A DNA stretch of 64,000 bases from Linum tenue (Eukaryota > Streptophyta > Magnoliopsida > Malpighiales > Linaceae): positions 38,838,495 through 38,902,494 of the forward strand of contig CAMGYJ010000002.1 of assembly GCA_946122785.1 (NCBI GenBank). Direction: 5' to 3'. Made by a program: the position numbers and the translations under genes. Below the pieces are notes generated by a model. That model was not told the origin of the DNA and made no database searches. It saw only the letters and a list, made by a program, of their open reading frames with translations. Positions 11,146 to 21,079 of the stretch are shown here, in pieces. The number at the start of each line of letters is the position of its first letter. Positions within the stretch are counted from its first letter, which is position 1.

Positions 11146-12345
11146 CTTTCTCATACTTAGGGCCCGTTTAGTATTGTTGCTTGTTTTTGTTTCCTGTTGT
11201 GTTTTAAGAAATTTGGAAAACCAAGAAAGAAAAACGTGTTTAGTTGGGTTTTTATTTTTTGTTGTGAATCAGAGTTGCACAACAAGGCCCAAATATGAGA
11301 AACAACAATTTATAGCTTTGGATCTGATTCTTAAACATGTTGCACACGGGATTCCTATTGGTTGGGCGCTTGATTTCATTAAAACATACCAGTTTTTGAA
11401 TCCCCACAGAAGCAATTTTTTTTTTTAACACAGCCCCCCCCCCCCAAAAAAAAAAACCCTACTTCCCCTTTTTCATCATCTTCTTCTTCTCGACAGAACA
11501 CAGCCGCCCTTTTCCATCTTCTTCTTCTCCTCGACAGAACACAGCCGACACCCATCTACTTCTCCCAGCCTCCGCGCGGCGCGACCCCTCTGCCTCACCC
11601 AGTGCCGCTCTGCCTCCGGCCGCCGCAGCCCACGCCGCCTCGCCTCCGCCCGCCGCAGCCCGCGCCGTCTCGCCTCCGCCCAGCGCCACCTTGCGGACAT
11701 ATCTCTTTTTCTGGGTTTTAGTTCTTATAGTAGTAACTAAACGCGTTTTTGTTTCTTGTTGTCAGCTTTCATGATTTTTCAGATTTATCAACTAAACATG
11801 TTTTTGTTTTCTGTTTTTTTCCTGTTGTGGTTGTACATCTGTTTACACAACACCACTGCAACCACAACAGCAACAAAATGATACTAAATGGGCCCTTAGT
11901 TTTTCAATCATGTCTAAGCCTCTTGTCTCCCATCCATTCCCCTTCTCCTGACTCGGCATGGACGTTTCATTTTGTCTCGCGCCCATGCCTCTTCTCGTGA
12001 AGCGAGATGACACGTGCTTCTCCTTGAAGCGGCATGTACCTCTTCTAGACTTAGTTTATTTTTTAGTCATTCAGTCTTGATCTTGGGGCGGCATGTGCTC
12101 CTCGATTTCTAGATGAACATGACCCTCTTCATGAGGCAGCACATGTTTCTAGATTTTAGATGGACATGGCCCTCTTTGCTGAGGCGGCATATCACTCTCC
12201 AGACTTAGCGGCTTGGGCTTAAAATCAATATCCATAAGGCCCAACTTAGACAATATTAATTGTTATAATGGGTGTGGACTTATGAACTCATTGATTATCT
12301 TGTAACTCACCAATGTGGTACAAGATAAATTTTATGGTGTAAACA
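11146..12345 (-). repeat. 3' LTR of outer element, proximal part (split by a MITE)
   Basis: 11146-11159 and 11896-12345 continue the outer LTR: CTTTCTCATACTTA, then GTTTTTCAAT, which are contiguous in the intact LTR near 16470. The interruption is the MITE at 11160-11895. The end GGTGTAAACA at 12345 equals GGTGTGAACA at 16920. Confidence 0.85.
11160..11895. mobile_element. PIF/Harbinger-like non-autonomous element
   Basis: Imperfect terminal inverted repeats, GGGCCCGTTTAGTAT and (reverse complement of the right end) GGGCCCATTTAGTAT. They are flanked by TTA on both sides (11157-11159 and 11896-11898); TTA occurs once at the intact site in the other LTR, which confirms the insertion. The 3-bp TTA duplication fits PIF/Harbinger. 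The 736-bp interior encodes no transposase. It includes a GC-rich block (11560-11700) with duplicated CGACAGAACACAGCCG strings. Confidence 0.75.
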
Positions 12346-12392
12346 AATGCCCCCAACTACTTAGTGTATAAGGATTATAGACTAAGTAGTTG
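12346..12392 (-). promoter_or_regulatory. Polypurine tract and adjacent hairpin of outer element
   Basis: Next to the left LTR the minus strand reads GTTGGGGGCATT, the expected plus-strand primer (polypurine tract). It overlaps a perfect 12-bp inverted repeat, CAACTACTTAGT (12354-12365) against ACTAAGTAGTTG (12381-12392), with a 15-nt loop. Confidence 0.6.
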
Positions 12393-13569
12393 AAACCAAC
12401 TTGACTATCTAATTGGCTACCACAACTCAACGAGCTTACCATGATACTATCCATGATGTGGCATTAAAACCACAAAACCCTTAGTCAATTTTGGCTGTAA
12501 GTAAAAACCATAACCACGTACCTCCCTTTATTTTTCTGAGAACATGTATGCTTCATGGCCTAGTGAAATTGATGGCATATAAGCCATGTTGCAAAGTGAG
12601 ATGGTCCATCTTGCTCACTCTCTCCATGGCCAATTGACATAGGTCTCCCAGTCCCCTCCTGTCCTCGAAATTCGCCCTCACAACCTACAAATTAAAGAAG
12701 ACTTGGATCGGGCTTGCGTGCGAGAAGAGATTGATCACCTCTCTTTTCCTTACTCGATCAAAGGTTAAGAGGGGCGATTAACCTTGGAATTTTTTGTAAC
12801 CATTTTCAGTGAATCTCTTTTCACCGTTTGGCTAGTCATGGCAACATCAACGCTACCTTTTCTTTTCATCTGGCTGGCTATGAGAAATTTTTATTCTTTA
12901 TTTTTACACATTCGAGATAGATACTACGCGGCAAGCCACCATACCGCCTAGCCTTTTCTTCTTTCCTTAGCCAAATTTTGGCTTTAAACTTAAAAACCAC
13001 CAAAGCAAAATTTTCTCATCTCATACAATATTAAATAACCATGTAAATAACCAACTTGGCCTTTTCCTTGAGACTATGGCGTGATCCCGACCTTGTAGAC
13101 TTAACTCACGTTGCCAAATGGCCTTGTAGCCACGATATCCCTTTGTATATTGGGACAAGCCACAACCGGGTAGGGGCGGCTCCTTTCCCTTTTTCCTTCT
13201 CACACGGCCACAAGGTGGCTAATAATACTTAGAAATTTGATTTGCTCTTTTGCCAGAATCCTCTCTATGCTAACAATGCCCCCACCCCATAGTCATCACA
13301 GGAAGCTAGTGATCACCTCGGCAAGGCTTGACATGTCAAGCCATCACAACGACATAGAAACAAGATCGTTACTACGAAGTCTAACACCCCCAACTTCAAT
13401 TTTTCACTTTGATATCTCTCTTTCTACTAGCCATAATTGGCTACTATTTATTTTTTATTATTTAACATATATACATATTTATTTAATTTAATATTGCAAA
13501 GGAGTGACATAGTCACTATTCTCCATAGCTTTTGGCAACAACTAATGCGCCAAAGCTGTACACCCACTG
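12393..13569. other. Non-coding interior of outer element
   Basis: About 1.2 kb inside the outer retrotransposon without a convincing frame. Open frames are short and stop-interrupted. Nothing further is recognised. Confidence 0.5.
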
Positions 13570-14481
13570 CTAAGTCCATGGATTAAAGCAGGCAAGCCAT
13601 CCATAGACCACATGAATCTTTTTCTCTATGGGAGATGACTTTCCATACATTAAATTTGAATTTTCTAACTTACCACTGGGTGGTATATGGTCTGTATGTC
13701 TTGCTTTGGTGGCCTTACATGGGGTCCCATGCTCCTGTGCTCTGGCCACCTTACTTGACATGTCAAGACAACCATGAGTTTTCCTCTGCCTTGGATGCCT
13801 CTCGATTGAGACATGCTTACTCTCCTCATGTTGTGGGAGACGATGTCTAGTCTTGACAAGTCGGCGACCACCCATGTGGCCCACTTGACTTCGTCTTTCA
13901 ACATCCAAACCTTGTTGGCCCCTACACTTAGCACACATCCATCCTTGGTTCTTTGTGAGGTCATGTTTGGTTTGTGCGTATGGTGCCTTCTTATACATGC
14001 CCCTATGTCCATCATTCATGATTGATGCCATGTACTTACTACTCATAAACATGGACTTGCCCCCCTGTCCACACTTAGCCAAACTTGTGTACTTATCACA
14101 AGCATGTGTAGGCTGGAATTCTTTTAGCTTCTTGGACATGCCCCCTACTCCATTATTTATAGTGGGTGATATGCCTCCTTTCCCATACTTAGCTAAATTT
14201 TCAAGACTACGAGAACTCTTTTTGGCTTTCCCACATCTTTTCTTGTTGGACTTGACCTCATGTCTACTGTTGATGATTGGTGGCATGCCCTTTTTTCCAG
14301 ACTTAACCATAGTTTTACACTTATAAAAGCCATGGGTGGCTTGGAGCTGTTGTGTCTTCCAACACATGCCCCCTACTTCATACTTCAGGATGGGTGACAT
14401 GTCCCCATGTCCAGGTTTAGCCAGACTAACATGCTTATCATATGCATATGTGGCTTGGATTTCACATGGCTTCTTGGACAT
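13570..14481 (-). CDS. Repetitive Lys/Gly/Met-rich hypothetical protein
   Basis: 303 codons on the minus strand. At least four degenerate units can be seen. Each opens with an M-[SC]-K-K-like start (for example MSKKLKEFQPTHACDKY), then a T/S-L-A-K-x-G-x-G-G core (SLAKCGQGG, NLAKYGKGG, SLAKPGHGD), then M/I-S-P-I-I-N and G-V-G-G. Unit length is about 35-45 residues. The last 120 residues are His/Arg/Lys-rich and unlike the repeats. No catalytic motif of retrotransposon proteins is present. At DNA level this region repeats ACATGCCCC and GGGTGACATG strings, so the open frame may be a by-product of a non-coding tandem repeat. Function unknown. Confidence 0.3.
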   Translation of the reverse strand: MSKKPCEIQATYAYDKHVSLAKPGHGDMSPILKYEVGGMCWKTQQLQATHGFYKCKTMVKSGKKGMPPIINSRHEVKSNKKRCGKAKKSSRSLENLAKYGKGGISPTINNGVGGMSKKLKEFQPTHACDKYTSLAKCGQGGKSMFMSSKYMASIMNDGHRGMYKKAPYAQTKHDLTKNQGWMCAKCRGQQGLDVERRSQVGHMGGRRLVKTRHRLPQHEESKHVSIERHPRQRKTHGCLDMSSKVARAQEHGTPCKATKARHTDHIPPSGKLENSNLMYGKSSPIEKKIHVVYGWLACFNPWT

Positions 14482-14494
14482 GCCTTGTCCATTA

Positions 14495-14905
14495 TTAGCT
14501 AAATTTCACATCTACAATAAATTTTTGTGGCATTATCACATCGTGTCTTATTGGATACGCCTCCATGTCCACTTTCTGTGCCTCCTTGCCCATACTTAGA
14601 CAAAAAAAATATGGTGCATCATTGGACACACCCCTTTGTCCACTTCTTTTTACATCAACGTGCCCCCCAGTCTGACATTTCACCTTGTAAGATGGTAGGC
14701 TTCCAGGCCCCCCTTGTTGCCCCCTTGACGGTTTGCATGCACCAGGCTCATTAGGCATGGATGACAATGAGGTCATTATAGTTTCCAAAGCAAGCCCCTT
14801 TACAAATGGTTTCTTGAGGTGGGAAGTGAACGTGGGGGCAAAATTCTTGCCACAATTGCTACGTTGAAGAGGAAGTTGAGTTGTCACCGGTGGTGACAAG
14901 TTCAT
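14495..14905 (-). CDS. Hypothetical protein, interior of outer element
   Basis: 136 codons on the minus strand between the gag-like frame and the repetitive frame. I recognise no domain. The C-terminal half starts to show the SGQRGVSND / MGKEAQKVDM pattern seen more fully in the next frame, so both are probably parts of one degenerate repetitive region (about 13570-14905). It may be non-coding repeat DNA that happens to be open. Confidence 0.25.
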   Translation of the reverse strand: MNLSPPVTTQLPLQRSNCGKNFAPTFTSHLKKPFVKGLALETIMTSLSSMPNEPGACKPSRGQQGGPGSLPSYKVKCQTGGHVDVKRSGQRGVSNDAPYFFCLSMGKEAQKVDMEAYPIRHDVIMPQKFIVDVKFS

Positions 14906-14989
14906 CGGCCGTGGTTGAGCATTCCGACCATCGTCGCTTAAAAGACTTGTATCCTCGGTGGCATTGATTAGTGGTGAATCTATATCATT

Positions 14990-15427
14990 TTATGGTAAAG
15001 ACATCTCTTGTACCACTGGATCTATAAAATTTTTCTTACACTCATCCAAGCTACTTTGATTTTTTAGGATTGCTTCAAAGACTTGATCAAAACGTCTATC
15101 CAAAGTGGAACTAAGACGTTCGAATGATTCATTAAGAGAATTAAGTCTGAGGCTTGTCTGTTGTGAACTTTTAACCAGTCCATCCAAACCCTCCTCCATG
15201 ACTTGGCAGTTCTCCACCACCATCTTGGGGTTCTCCTCCACTATCTCGTGAACTAGCATGACGTTGGTGGTTAAATGAATGCCTTGTGTCGTCGGTGGCA
15301 AAGTCTCCGCCATGCCATTGTTTCCGGCAAAAAATTCTGTGTCTTGGCCAAATTCAAACTTAGCCACTTGCTTCATCACAAACCCAGGTGAGAGATCACC
15401 TTCTTGTTGCCTCTGTCTTGGAGCCAT
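14990..15427 (-). CDS. Short gag-like protein of outer element
   Basis: 145 codons, starting MAPRQRQQEGD about 15 bases after the primer binding site, the usual place for gag. The C-terminal half (about residues 85-135) is predicted by eye to be a coiled coil: LNSLNESFERLSSTLDRRFD, as in the N-terminal leader of many plant Ty3 Gag proteins. No capsid domain or zinc knuckle is present, so it is either a truncated Gag or a small accessory protein. It is followed after an 84-bp gap by further minus-strand frames that do not continue a Gag. The identification rests mainly on position. Confidence 0.45.
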   Translation of the reverse strand: MAPRQRQQEGDLSPGFVMKQVAKFEFGQDTEFFAGNNGMAETLPPTTQGIHLTTNVMLVHEIVEENPKMVVENCQVMEEGLDGLVKSSQQTSLRLNSLNESFERLSSTLDRRFDQVFEAILKNQSSLDECKKNFIDPVVQEMSLP

Positions 15428-15441
15428 CAGATCAAAAACAA

Positions 15442-15460
15442 GGTCCCACCAGGTGTGCCA
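15442..15460 (-). promoter_or_regulatory. Primer binding site of outer element
   Basis: On the minus strand the sequence four bases after the LTR is TGGCACACCTGGTGGGACC. It starts with the TGG that pairs with a tRNA CCA end. I do not assign the tRNA. Confidence 0.6.
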
Positions 15461-15464
15461 AATT

Positions 15465-16920
15465 TGTTTTCCGGCGAGAAAACTCTTGTTGAATTGAGAT
15501 GGATTTCACCTTTGACTTCTTTGGGCAACGATTACTAAGACATGGCTCACACCTCTTCAAACAAAGTTCGAATGAGGGTGTTTGATTGATAGTTTCTAGG
15601 GACGAGATCTAAATTAAATTACTTCTACTCCTATGGAGGTTCGACGAGAGCTCCAAACTACGAACTACATCTATGGCTACATGATATAGAAATGGTAAAG
15701 GATAAACTTGACATGTGTGTCAGTTGTGTGGTTTTGGGAACCTTTTGTCTCTGTCGACCCCTCCTCTTATTTATAACTACGAGGAGATAACCGCCATTGA
15801 AAACCGCTTGTTGGATAACTGCTACAAAGAACCGCTCCCCCTTCTTTGGTAGAAAACCGCTTCTTGGATAACTCCCAAAAAGAACCGCTCCTTGCTTCCT
15901 CGGAGTGGTGGTTACTCCTTCAACCGCCTAGGGGCCTCTCTTGTAACCGTCGTGGGTCTTGGAGTGTAGCTTGCCTCGCCTAGTCTTGTTCTGGATCTCG
16001 TGTCATGCTAGTCTTTTGATAAGCATGTGGTGTCTCACAAAGGCGGTCGTGGTCTTCTTGCCTCGCGGCCATGGACTTCTTACTCATGTCCATGGTCTTC
16101 TTGTCTTACGACCATGAACTTCTTACTCATGTCCATGCCCTTCTTGTCTAACGGTCATGGACCTCTTGAGACATATTCACTAGTGATATAATGCTCCATC
16201 ACCACGCCCTTTTTATTTGTGTCCATGGCCCCCTCTCATGAGGCGGCATGGACTTCTCAATCGTGCACATGGCCCCTCTCGTGAAGCGGCATGTTCTTCC
16301 TAGACTTAGAATAATTTTAGGTCATTCGAATTTGGTCATAAGGCGGCATGGCCTCTTCATTCGCGGCCATGGACCTCTCATTCATGCTCATGGCCCCTCT
16401 CGTGACACGGCTATGGATCTCCCAATCATGCACATGGCTCTTCTCTTGAGGTAGCATGGCTTTCTCATACTTAGTTTTTCAATAATGCCTAAGCCTCTTG
16501 TCTTCCATCCATTCCCCTTCTCCTGACTCGGCATGGACGTCTCATTTTGTCTCGCGCCCATGCCTCTTCTCGTGAAGCGAGATGGCACGTGTTTCTCCTT
16601 GAAGCGGCATGTACCTCTTCCGGACTTAGTTTATTTTTCAGTCATTTAGTCTTGATCTTGGGGCGGCATGTGCTCATCGATTTCTAGATGGACATGGCCC
16701 TCTTCATGAGGAGGCATATGTTTCTAGATTTTAGATGGACATGGCCCTCTTCGCTGAGGCGGCATATCACTCTTCAGACTTAGCGGATTGGGCTTAAAAT
16801 CAATATCCATAAGGCCCAACTTAAACAATATTAATTGTTATAATGGGTGTGGCCTTATGAACTCATTGATTATCTTGTAACTCACCAATGTGGTACAAGA
16901 TAAATTTTATGGTGTGAACA
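15465..16920 (-). repeat. 5' LTR of outer non-autonomous element
   Basis: 1456 bp, termini TGTT...AACA. On the minus strand it opens TGTTCACACCATAAAA. The middle (about 16020-16780) is an array of CATGGCC/GGCCATG and GCGGCATG motifs. It aligns along its length with the left LTR except where that copy is interrupted. Confidence 0.85.
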
Positions 16921-16925
16921 TATAC

Positions 16926-19900
16926 ACCTGAAGTATACCAGTCATTACATATATATATATATATATAACTATATACAAGTTTTATGAATTCCCTTACTAA
17001 AAGTAAATGTGCTCTCACTTAATCCATATATTATTAAGTACATATACAATTTAATGTAGCAAAATCCTTCAATAAATTAACGTCATGGTGATGTATGATT
17101 AGTACATAGATATCATGGATATGTAGTGTATGTACTATAACGAAATTGTACGTAGCCACTCTCACGAATAAATTAGACTCATATAATTGTCTTTATCCCC
17201 TCTGCATAATGTAATTCGTACGTATGTCGTATACACTAATTTTATTGTTAATGCTTCTTTCAACACCACCTTGCTGATAACTAATATATATACGTTGCTT
17301 CAGATGCTATGCCTGGTTGACCAATCCCATTAGCGTTTATTTGAAGAAATTGTGCTTTAAATAAAGCCAAACATAAAGAAATTCACATAAAACTAATAAA
17401 ACTAATAAAGGGAAAGAAACCAAGCATTTCCATCACCATCATCATGCATTAGGGGTCATGTTAAAGAAATACATAAAATATTATAATAAAATTTATTAAT
17501 GAGTGTGTGTGGATGGATATTGGAGGTCAACTTTGAAATCTATTCCCACTTTTGAATTTTCTCACCCACTTACTCAAATGTTTTCTATATATGTATTATA
17601 TAATTTCAATGTGTGGGGATATGCCTAAATTTTCTAATATTTTGTAGTATAATCTCTATTTAAATAATTACATGATATGCTTCCACCAATTGTCACATAT
17701 CATCCAAGTTCTTTCATTTGTTTTTTTGGGGACACACTACTCTGAATGTTCTACACTTTAACCATGATATGATAATGATGCATTCCTTGTGGCCTTAGGA
17801 TTGGGAATTAAAAATGGGAAAGTGCGTAATGCAGAAATTATTACAATGGAGGACCAACCTACTATTCTTGTGTTGGATTGATGGGTCTAAGTTCGAGTGG
17901 TTTCAATTTTCAAATGTTCATCCTGCCTTTTTTTTCTTTAATGATAGATATAAAAGAGAATTATAGTATTTTATTTTAATATGTAGTTTTATCAAACATA
18001 CTTCTATACTACTTTTTACATCAAACATAATTCTTTATTTTAGAAATAGATGAACAGTAAAAGTGAAAATTGCTCTCTCATTTTTCGAGTATAGATGGTC
18101 TGAAAGGTTTTTTCTACAAATTTGAATAGGTCATTTTTATAGTTTTTATAAAATATAGAAGTATGTTTGATGTAAAAATAGTTTTTAGTATATTTGATGA
18201 AACTGTATAATAGAGTCACATATTATTTATATATATTCCTAAAATTGTTTATCATGACATTAATGATATGGTTCGTCAAATAGTTAAGTTGTTTTTTCCC
18301 ATATCAATAAGCAACAACATATACCAAAATGAATCAAAATGATGAATTAAGGGGCGAGTAAGTTTTTAATGAAACTTAGTTATATTGAAAGTGTTCCAAA
18401 TTCTGTTAGAAAATAACATATTTGATATTAAATTTACTTTGTATTTTTTCTTCTTCTTGGGTTCGCACCCATAAAACCAACTCTTGGGGTTTACACAATC
18501 CAATTTTCATTCAGCACCCATAAAAACAATTTTCTTTTTCTTGGGTTCGCACCCATAAAAACCTATTTCACTTTAGAAGCAACGAATTTGAGGACAACAC
18601 AAAAGATTTAAGAAACGCCCAAAAAGCCTTCTCTTCTCTTTTCTAACAACATAAGTAATTAAGTACTACTAGTTCCACACTCCTTCACTACTATACTTCC
18701 CCGCTCCCCAAGTTAAGATGGATACTCAATTACTTTGTGACATGCCCAACAGGAAACAATTTTCTCAAGTATAAGGTTGCAATCGAGGTGGTTGAGACTT
18801 GAGATGATAAACTTAATTGAAAAAGACAGCTTTCAAATCCAATAACGCCCACTACCAATGGTCCTTTAGATGCAGCTAAACCAGCATTGAGCCTAAAGTA
18901 CTATAATATTTTGTATTGTATAGCGGTAAACCAAAAAATTCAATAGTACGTACTTTGAATCAGTTTGTTAGTTCGAAAACCGGTAGAATATATTCTCCGA
19001 GATAAATCAGTCCCCTTAGCTTATCTTTTATTTACTAATTAGCATCATCAGTTCTACACTCCTGGGTTACTAACTTCCCAAGTAAAAGGCCATTTCTGAA
19101 TTTGATAATCATTTCTCATCCTCCCAAAATATCTCCATTAAAAATGTATTGGGACAAAAAGTTCAATCCAATATATTAACTTCCCAAAACATCTGTCTCT
19201 ATCTTTGTCTGTCTCTCTCTTCAATTATGGGGAAAGAAAGAGAGTAATGTGTATGTGTAAGTCCAATTTCTTGGTATTGAAATGCTTCTGAAGAAGGCAA
19301 TCCCAACAAAGCTTTGGGTAATATTATAAACACAAAGACAGCCCCCACAGGGGAAGAAGAAAAAAGAAAGAAAGTGGTGGAAAAGGGGAAAGACAGCCTC
19401 AACCCAATAAACCCACACATACAAACATTACCAATTTCTTGATTTCTACCATTTAACTTTTAATTTATGATATAATGAGCCTTTTAAAAGGGGTGAATAC
19501 TTAATTGAGACAACCCACAAGGACATTTTCCACACAACAACATATTTTACTCAAAAGACAATAATTACAGCCTTTGACGTTTCTCTCTTACTCCTTAAAA
19601 CCCTCTTCAACCCCCGCACGCAAACTCATTTGACAGTCCCCTTACTTCCAACCAAAAAAAAAATTATAACAAAACAAAAAAATGGTTCATTTTGTTCTTT
19701 CAAAATTGTAATGTATTGTTCGATTAATCTTTGAAAGTTTAAATATTTTATCTCTATGAAGAGATGTTAAACACGTTGTTACTGTGTGGAGAGAAAAACA
19801 CATAGATGTTTATTTTAGAGATTTCTCCTTGATTAAATAAAGCATTACATTATATTTGACCCAATGGAAATCACGGAGCCAGTGCCAGACTCTGTGAATA

Positions 19901-20672
19901 GCCAAATGACTGTAATGACCACCTGTTGCGCTAATTTTGACTATCCCACTTGACTTCTCCATTACATAATTTCTTAATCTTGGCCTCCAGACCACAGAAC
20001 TACCCAACATTCTCTCTACCTTAATGTCCTTTGAGAAAATTCTCTCATCTGACTAGATTGTCAACGAGTCTTCATTTCTAGCACAAGCTATTAGAACACT
20101 TCTTGCATATTTTATTTTTCCGATGAACGTCTTGACGTTAGGACTAGACACTCTATCCTTCTCCCTATTGTCCACCCCTTTAATTAAAACTCAACTCGAA
20201 AATCAAAATTCACCGGACAATAGTTGGGTTAGACCTACATACGTAACAGCACGAAGCTAAAGAGGTTGCAAAAAACCAAAGAGAAAATAATCAAAATATC
20301 AAATAATGATAAGTAGCGGATATTTGTATATCAAAGTAATAATGAAGGTAATAAATATCATCACCAGCCGCAATTTGGCTTGACGAAAGCTCTTAACTTT
20401 TTCTTTGTAAACACCATATGGTAACGCAAGTGGGGCTTTCACCATCTGCTAATTATATTGCTTGTGGGGATCTCATATCATATCCATTCCTCCAAATCTC
20501 TTCTCTTCCAACTTGCAATTATCCTACTAGTACTAGCTAGCCAATACATATCCAATATCCTTGTATTTTATTTAATTCTTTTATTAATTTCATGCATCTT
20601 TCAAGTACTTCGTGGAAATATAATGTTAAACATTTTACCTCCCGGTATTTTATATCTTTATAGTACTATTAT
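16926..20672. other. Intergenic region, no gene seen
   Basis: Very AT-rich. Contains a short TA run (16952-16968), a foldback MITE near 17982-18220 and two copies of CTTGGGTTCGCACCCATAAA (about 18455 and 18540). Short open frames near 19200-19420 and 19810-20010 have no recognisable domain and no neighbouring exons. Confidence 0.5.
17982..18220. mobile_element. Small foldback MITE
   Basis: About 48 bases at the left (ending TTTTTACATCAAACATA) are the imperfect inverted complement of the right end (TATGTTTGATGTAAAAA onward to TTTGATGAAACTGTATA). The interior is ~140 bp of AT-rich DNA. No clear target duplication, so superfamily is not assigned. Confidence 0.55.
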
Positions 20673-20927
20673 TGTTAGAAGTTCATGTATTAGATTGTAA
20701 TTAGCCATCCTGTCTTTTGCGGCTAATTACAATCCCTCTCCTTAGGTCTAGCTTGCGGCCAGTATATATAGTTGGTATTGGTCATTATGTAAACCTAAGG
20801 AATTACAGCCGACGTAATAAGATTGACTCCGAGAGGCTTCACCCTCTCCGTGGATTAGTCTCAACGATATTCGTTGAGGATACCACGTAAATCGCGTGTT
20901 CATTTATGTTTTAGTTGATTATTGACA
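20673..20927 (+). repeat. 5' LTR of complete copia element
   Basis: Begins TGTTAGAAGTTCATG. It contains an inverted repeat (GATTGTAATTAGCC ... GGCTAATTACAATC, about 20694-20738) and a TATA-like GTATATATAG at about 20762. Confidence 0.93.
20762..20771 (+). promoter_or_regulatory. TATA-like box in the copia LTR
   Basis: GTATATATAG in the U3-like half of the LTR, properly oriented to drive the downstream gag-pol. Confidence 0.5.
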
Positions 20928-20939
20928 TGGTATCAGAGC
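20928..20939 (+). promoter_or_regulatory. Primer binding site, initiator tRNA-Met
   Basis: TGGTATCAGAGC, with no spacer after the LTR. It is the standard copia site. Confidence 0.9.
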
Positions 20940-21079
20940 CTCACCAATCTTGATTCTCGTTGCTGCTTCGTTTGGTTCTCGATCTTTGCCGGCCGCGGTT
21001 GGTTCTCGTGATTGGCGGGCTTCTGGTTTGTGCTTTCTTCTCGTGGGTTTGCTATTTGGGTTTTCAGCTGGTTTTCTCG

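Larger units (their letters stand above)
2972..16920 (-). mobile_element. Non-autonomous LTR retrotransposon (outer element, nested insertions inside)
   Basis: Two long direct repeats (15465-16920, and 2972-12345 once inserts are removed) begin TGTT and end AACA and are flanked by an identical 5-bp target duplication, TATAC (2967-2971 and 16921-16925). A primer binding site lies just inside the right LTR and a purine-rich tract just inside the left one, so the element reads on the minus strand. The interior (12346-15464, ~3.1 kb) has a short gag-like frame and repetitive frames but no protease, reverse transcriptase, RNase H or integrase. It must have been mobilised in trans. Its left LTR is split by an Athila-like element (4068-11145) and a MITE (11160-11895). 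Lineage is unassigned; Ty3-like is a guess from the start of the gag-like frame. Confidence 0.85.

Noticed and set aside
11459..11700. Alanine/arginine-rich minus-strand frames
   Set aside because: They lie inside the Harbinger-like MITE, come from GC-rich low-complexity DNA, and are open in two frames at once.
19199..19420. Small hydrophobic minus-strand frame
   Set aside because: Low complexity, no homologue recognised, no start context or neighbouring exons.
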